Of a stretch of DNA of 64,000 nt, positions 61,757-64,000 are shown one piece after another (the first letter of the stretch is position 1; the number at the start of each line of letters is the position of its first letter). The stretch comes from Microbaculum marinisediminis. GTDB taxonomy: Bacteria > Pseudomonadota > Alphaproteobacteria > Rhizobiales > Tepidamorphaceae. Made by a program: the position numbers and the translations under genes. The DNA lies in NCBI RefSeq assembly GCF_025397915.1, contig NZ_JALIDZ010000001.1, positions 248,001 through 312,000 on the forward strand, given 5' to 3'. The notes below the pieces were generated by a model. That model had not been told where the DNA came from. It worked only from the letters and a program-made list of their open reading frames with translations, and did no database searches.

Positions 61757-64000
61757 TGCTTTCGGCCAATCTGCTCCTCTTCGTTTCCCTGTCCTACGTC
61801 GCGCTGCTGTTCCTGGTCGCCTTCGTCGTCGACCGCCGCGCCCAGCGCGGCCGGATCGGCTGGCTGCAGTCGCCGCTCGTCTACACGCTGTCGATCTCGA
61901 TATACTGCACGTCCTGGACGTTCTACGGCGCCGTCGGATCGGCGGCCCGCAACGGCCTCGAGTTCGCCACCATCTATCTCGGGCCCACGCTGGTCTTCGT
62001 CGGCTGGTGGTGGATCCTGCGCAAGCTCGTCCGCATCGGACGGGTGCACAGGATCACGTCGATCGCCGACCTGATCTCGTCGCGTTTCGGCAAGAGCCCG
62101 ACGCTGGCCGTGTTCGTGACGCTGATCGCGGTGATCGCGACCACGCCCTACATCGCGCTGCAGCTCCAGTCGGTGACGACGAGCTTTCGCGTGATCATCG
62201 GCAATACGGAGGGCGACGGGCTGAACGACGGCGTCATCGCCTTCTGGGTCGCGGCCGGCATGGCACTCTTCACCATCCTGTTCGGCACCCGCAACGTCAC
62301 CGCGAACGAACGCCACCACGGCGTCGTCGCCGCGATCGCGGTCGAGGCACTGGTCAAGCTGTTCGCCTTCATCGCCGTCGGCCTGTTCGCCATCTACGGC
62401 ATCTCCGGCGGGATCGGCGACATCTTCAGCCGGGTATCGCCGGAACTGCTGCACGCCAACGACGTGTTCGGCAGCCGCTGGGTCGCCCTGACCTTCCTGT
62501 CGGCGACCGCGATCATCTGCCTGCCGCGCCAGTTCCAGGTGACGGTGGTCGAGAACGTCGACGAGAAGCATCTGGCGACGGCATCGTGGCTGTTCCCGCT
62601 CTATCTCGTGCTTCTGTCTATCTTCGTGCTGCCGATCGCGGCGGCCGGCCTGACGCAGATGCCCGAAGGCTCGAACACTGACATGTTCGTGCTTACGCTG
62701 CCCCTTTCCGCGGGCCAGGAGGGGCTTGCCACCTTCGCCTTCATCGGGGGTTTTTCTTCGGCGACCTCAATGGTGATCGTCGCGGCGATCGCGCTGTCGA
62801 CGATGGTGTCGAACCACATCGTCATGCCGGTGGCGCTGAAGGTGTCGCAAGCCGACTACTACACCAGCGGCGACGTGCGCCGGCTGCTGCTGAGAAGCCG
62901 CAGGATCAGCATCGCCGGGATCCTGATGCTCGGTTTCATCTACTTCCGCCTGACCGGCGGATCGGAAGGGCTCGCCTCGATCGGCCTCATTGCGTTTGCC
63001 GGCATCGCCCAAGTGCTGCCCGGGGCGGTCGGCGGCGTCATGTGGCGGGGCGCGACGCGCTACGGCGCGCTGGCCGGCATGACCGCCGGGTTCGCCGCCT
63101 GGGCCTACATGCTGCTGATCCCGAGTTTCCGCGCCGAGTTCGACTTCGTCCAGTCACTGGTCCTGCACGGGCCATTCGGCATCGGCCTGCTTCGGCCAGA
63201 GGCCTTTCTCGGCCTGACCATCGACGACCCTCTGGTCCATGCGCTGTTCTGGAGCATCGCGGCGAACACGGCGCTGTTCGTCTTCGTCTCCCTGGTGACC
63301 CGGCCGACGCCCCTGGAGCGGCTGCAGGGGGCGCTGTTCGTGGACGTGTTCCGGATGCGGCCGGGAGAGCCGCCGCGCGTCCTGCATCGCACCGCGCCGG
63401 TCGAGGATCTGTTCGTCCTGGCGCAGCGCATTCTCGGCGCAGAACCGGCACGCCTCTTGTTCGCGGACATCGCCCGCGCCCAGGGCCTGCGCAGCGGCCT
63501 GCCAGTCGCCGACGACGCCTTCGTGTCGCGGCTTGAACGCGAGCTCGCGGGTTCGGTCGGCGCGGCATCGGCCCACGCGATGGTCTCGCAGGTCGCCGGC
63601 GGCGGCACGATCAGCCTGACCGAACTGATGAAGATCGCCGACGAGACGGCGCAGATCCTCGAGTACAGCCAGCAGCTGACCGAGAAATCGGCGGAACTGG
63701 AGAGCACCGCGCGGCAGTTGCGGGTGGCCAATACCAAGCTGCAGACGTTGTCGGCGCAGAAGGACGACTTCCTGTCGCAGGTCAGCCACGAACTGCGCAC
63801 GCCGATGACGTCAATTCGCTCGTTCTCCGAGATCCTGCTGGAGACGCCGGACGTCAACAGCGCGCAGGCGAAGCGGTTCCTGACGATCATCAACGAGGAA
63901 TGCCTGCGGCTCACCAAGCTGCTCGACGAGATCCTCGACCTGAGCTTCCTGGAAAGCGGCAAGGTGTCCTGGACCCTGGTTCCGGTGGATGCCGATGCCG
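61756..64000 (+). CDS. solute:sodium symporter-sensor histidine kinase fusion (CbrA/CrbS-like), 3' end missing
   Basis: The first 748 residues are present; the kinase ATPase domain is beyond the window. Residues 1-490 form about 13 helices of the SSS family (SIYCTSWTFYGAVGSAARNG near 48; TATIICLPRQFQVTVVEN; FIGGFSSATSMVIVAAIALS). A linker with a STAC-like domain (about 555-625) and a coiled coil (about 630-668) lead to the H-box with His678 (FLSQVSHELRTPMTSIRSFS). CbrA and CrbS of this build sense histidine or acetate. The ATG overlaps the previous stop (TGATG). Confidence 0.92.
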   Translation, partial: MLSANLLLFVSLSYVALLFLVAFVVDRRAQRGRIGWLQSPLVYTLSISIYCTSWTFYGAVGSAARNGLEFATIYLGPTLVFVGWWWILRKLVRIGRVHRITSIADLISSRFGKSPTLAVFVTLIAVIATTPYIALQLQSVTTSFRVIIGNTEGDGLNDGVIAFWVAAGMALFTILFGTRNVTANERHHGVVAAIAVEALVKLFAFIAVGLFAIYGISGGIGDIFSRVSPELLHANDVFGSRWVALTFLSATAIICLPRQFQVTVVENVDEKHLATASWLFPLYLVLLSIFVLPIAAAGLTQMPEGSNTDMFVLTLPLSAGQEGLATFAFIGGFSSATSMVIVAAIALSTMVSNHIVMPVALKVSQADYYTSGDVRRLLLRSRRISIAGILMLGFIYFRLTGGSEGLASIGLIAFAGIAQVLPGAVGGVMWRGATRYGALAGMTAGFAAWAYMLLIPSFRAEFDFVQSLVLHGPFGIGLLRPEAFLGLTIDDPLVHALFWSIAANTALFVFVSLVTRPTPLERLQGALFVDVFRMRPGEPPRVLHRTAPVEDLFVLAQRILGAEPARLLFADIARAQGLRSGLPVADDAFVSRLERELAGSVGAASAHAMVSQVAGGGTISLTELMKIADETAQILEYSQQLTEKSAELESTARQLRVANTKLQTLSAQKDDFLSQVSHELRTPMTSIRSFSEILLETPDVNSAQAKRFLTIINEECLRLTKLLDEILDLSFLESGKVSWTLVPVDADA

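Noticed and set aside
1-64000. CRISPR arrays, insertion sequences, rRNA genes
   Set aside because: No regularly spaced repeats, transposase-like proteins or rRNA sequence were found on reading the window.

Overview
The window is high-GC DNA of a free-living alphaproteobacterium, most likely of the Rhizobiales (Hyphomicrobiales). The lineage signs are a tRNA-His that lacks the extra G-1 and carries A73 (an alphaproteobacterial peculiarity), an Irr-type iron control element (ICE) in front of a ferric-iron transporter, a PdhS/DivJ/PleC-type cell-cycle histidine kinase, a phasin, and GC-rich paired palindromes resembling rhizobial intergenic mosaic elements. The species cannot be named. The window is chromosomal in character: no integrase, transposase or CRISPR array was seen.

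Region by region. 0-9 kb holds a cut-off enoyl-CoA hydratase, a TetR regulator, an aldehyde dehydrogenase, a 14-helix MFS exporter, a triplicated YrhK-type membrane protein, a divergent tautomerase/HxlR pair, an SRPBCC protein and a methyltransferase-like protein. 8.7-12 kb holds a stress-protein/BCCT transporter operon, a cluster of hairpin repeats, clpS and a DUF6790-like membrane protein. 12-16.3 kb is a CecR-type operon (TetR regulator, HlyD lipoprotein, ABC ATPase, ABC-2 permease) with a hairpin-rich insertion-like spacer inside it.

16.5-29.3 kb is mainly a polyamine and amine catabolism island. One arm has a PuuA-like glutamine synthetase, an aminotransferase, a PuuB-like oxidase and a homocysteine methyltransferase-like enzyme. 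The other arm has a second glutamine synthetase and a PotFGHI uptake system. A GntR regulator sits between them and near-identical GTGATCAC palindromes lie in front of both glutamine synthetases. 29.4-37.3 kb holds an unknown secreted protein, an AsmA protein, acetoacetate-CoA ligase, and a VOC/SnoaL cluster controlled by a divergent MarR regulator.

37.3-43.3 kb holds a patatin-like protein and an iron operon (FbpA, an unknown cysteine-rich protein, FbpB) preceded by an ICE box and lacking its own ATPase. 43.5-53.9 kb holds the PdhS-like kinase, a phasin with terminator, tRNA-His, a GDP-mannose synthesis enzyme, a VWA/DUF1194 protein paired with a stand-alone primase-polymerase domain protein, a PLP trans-sulfuration enzyme, a DksA-like zinc-finger protein and a flavin-oxidoreductase-fold protein. 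53.9-64 kb holds a complete Liv-type ABC importer facing a short-chain acyl-CoA regulator (ScfR/RamB type), followed by a tightly overlapping response regulator, small membrane protein and transporter-histidine kinase fusion that runs off the end. The last block looks like a carboxylate-sensing module; this is inference.
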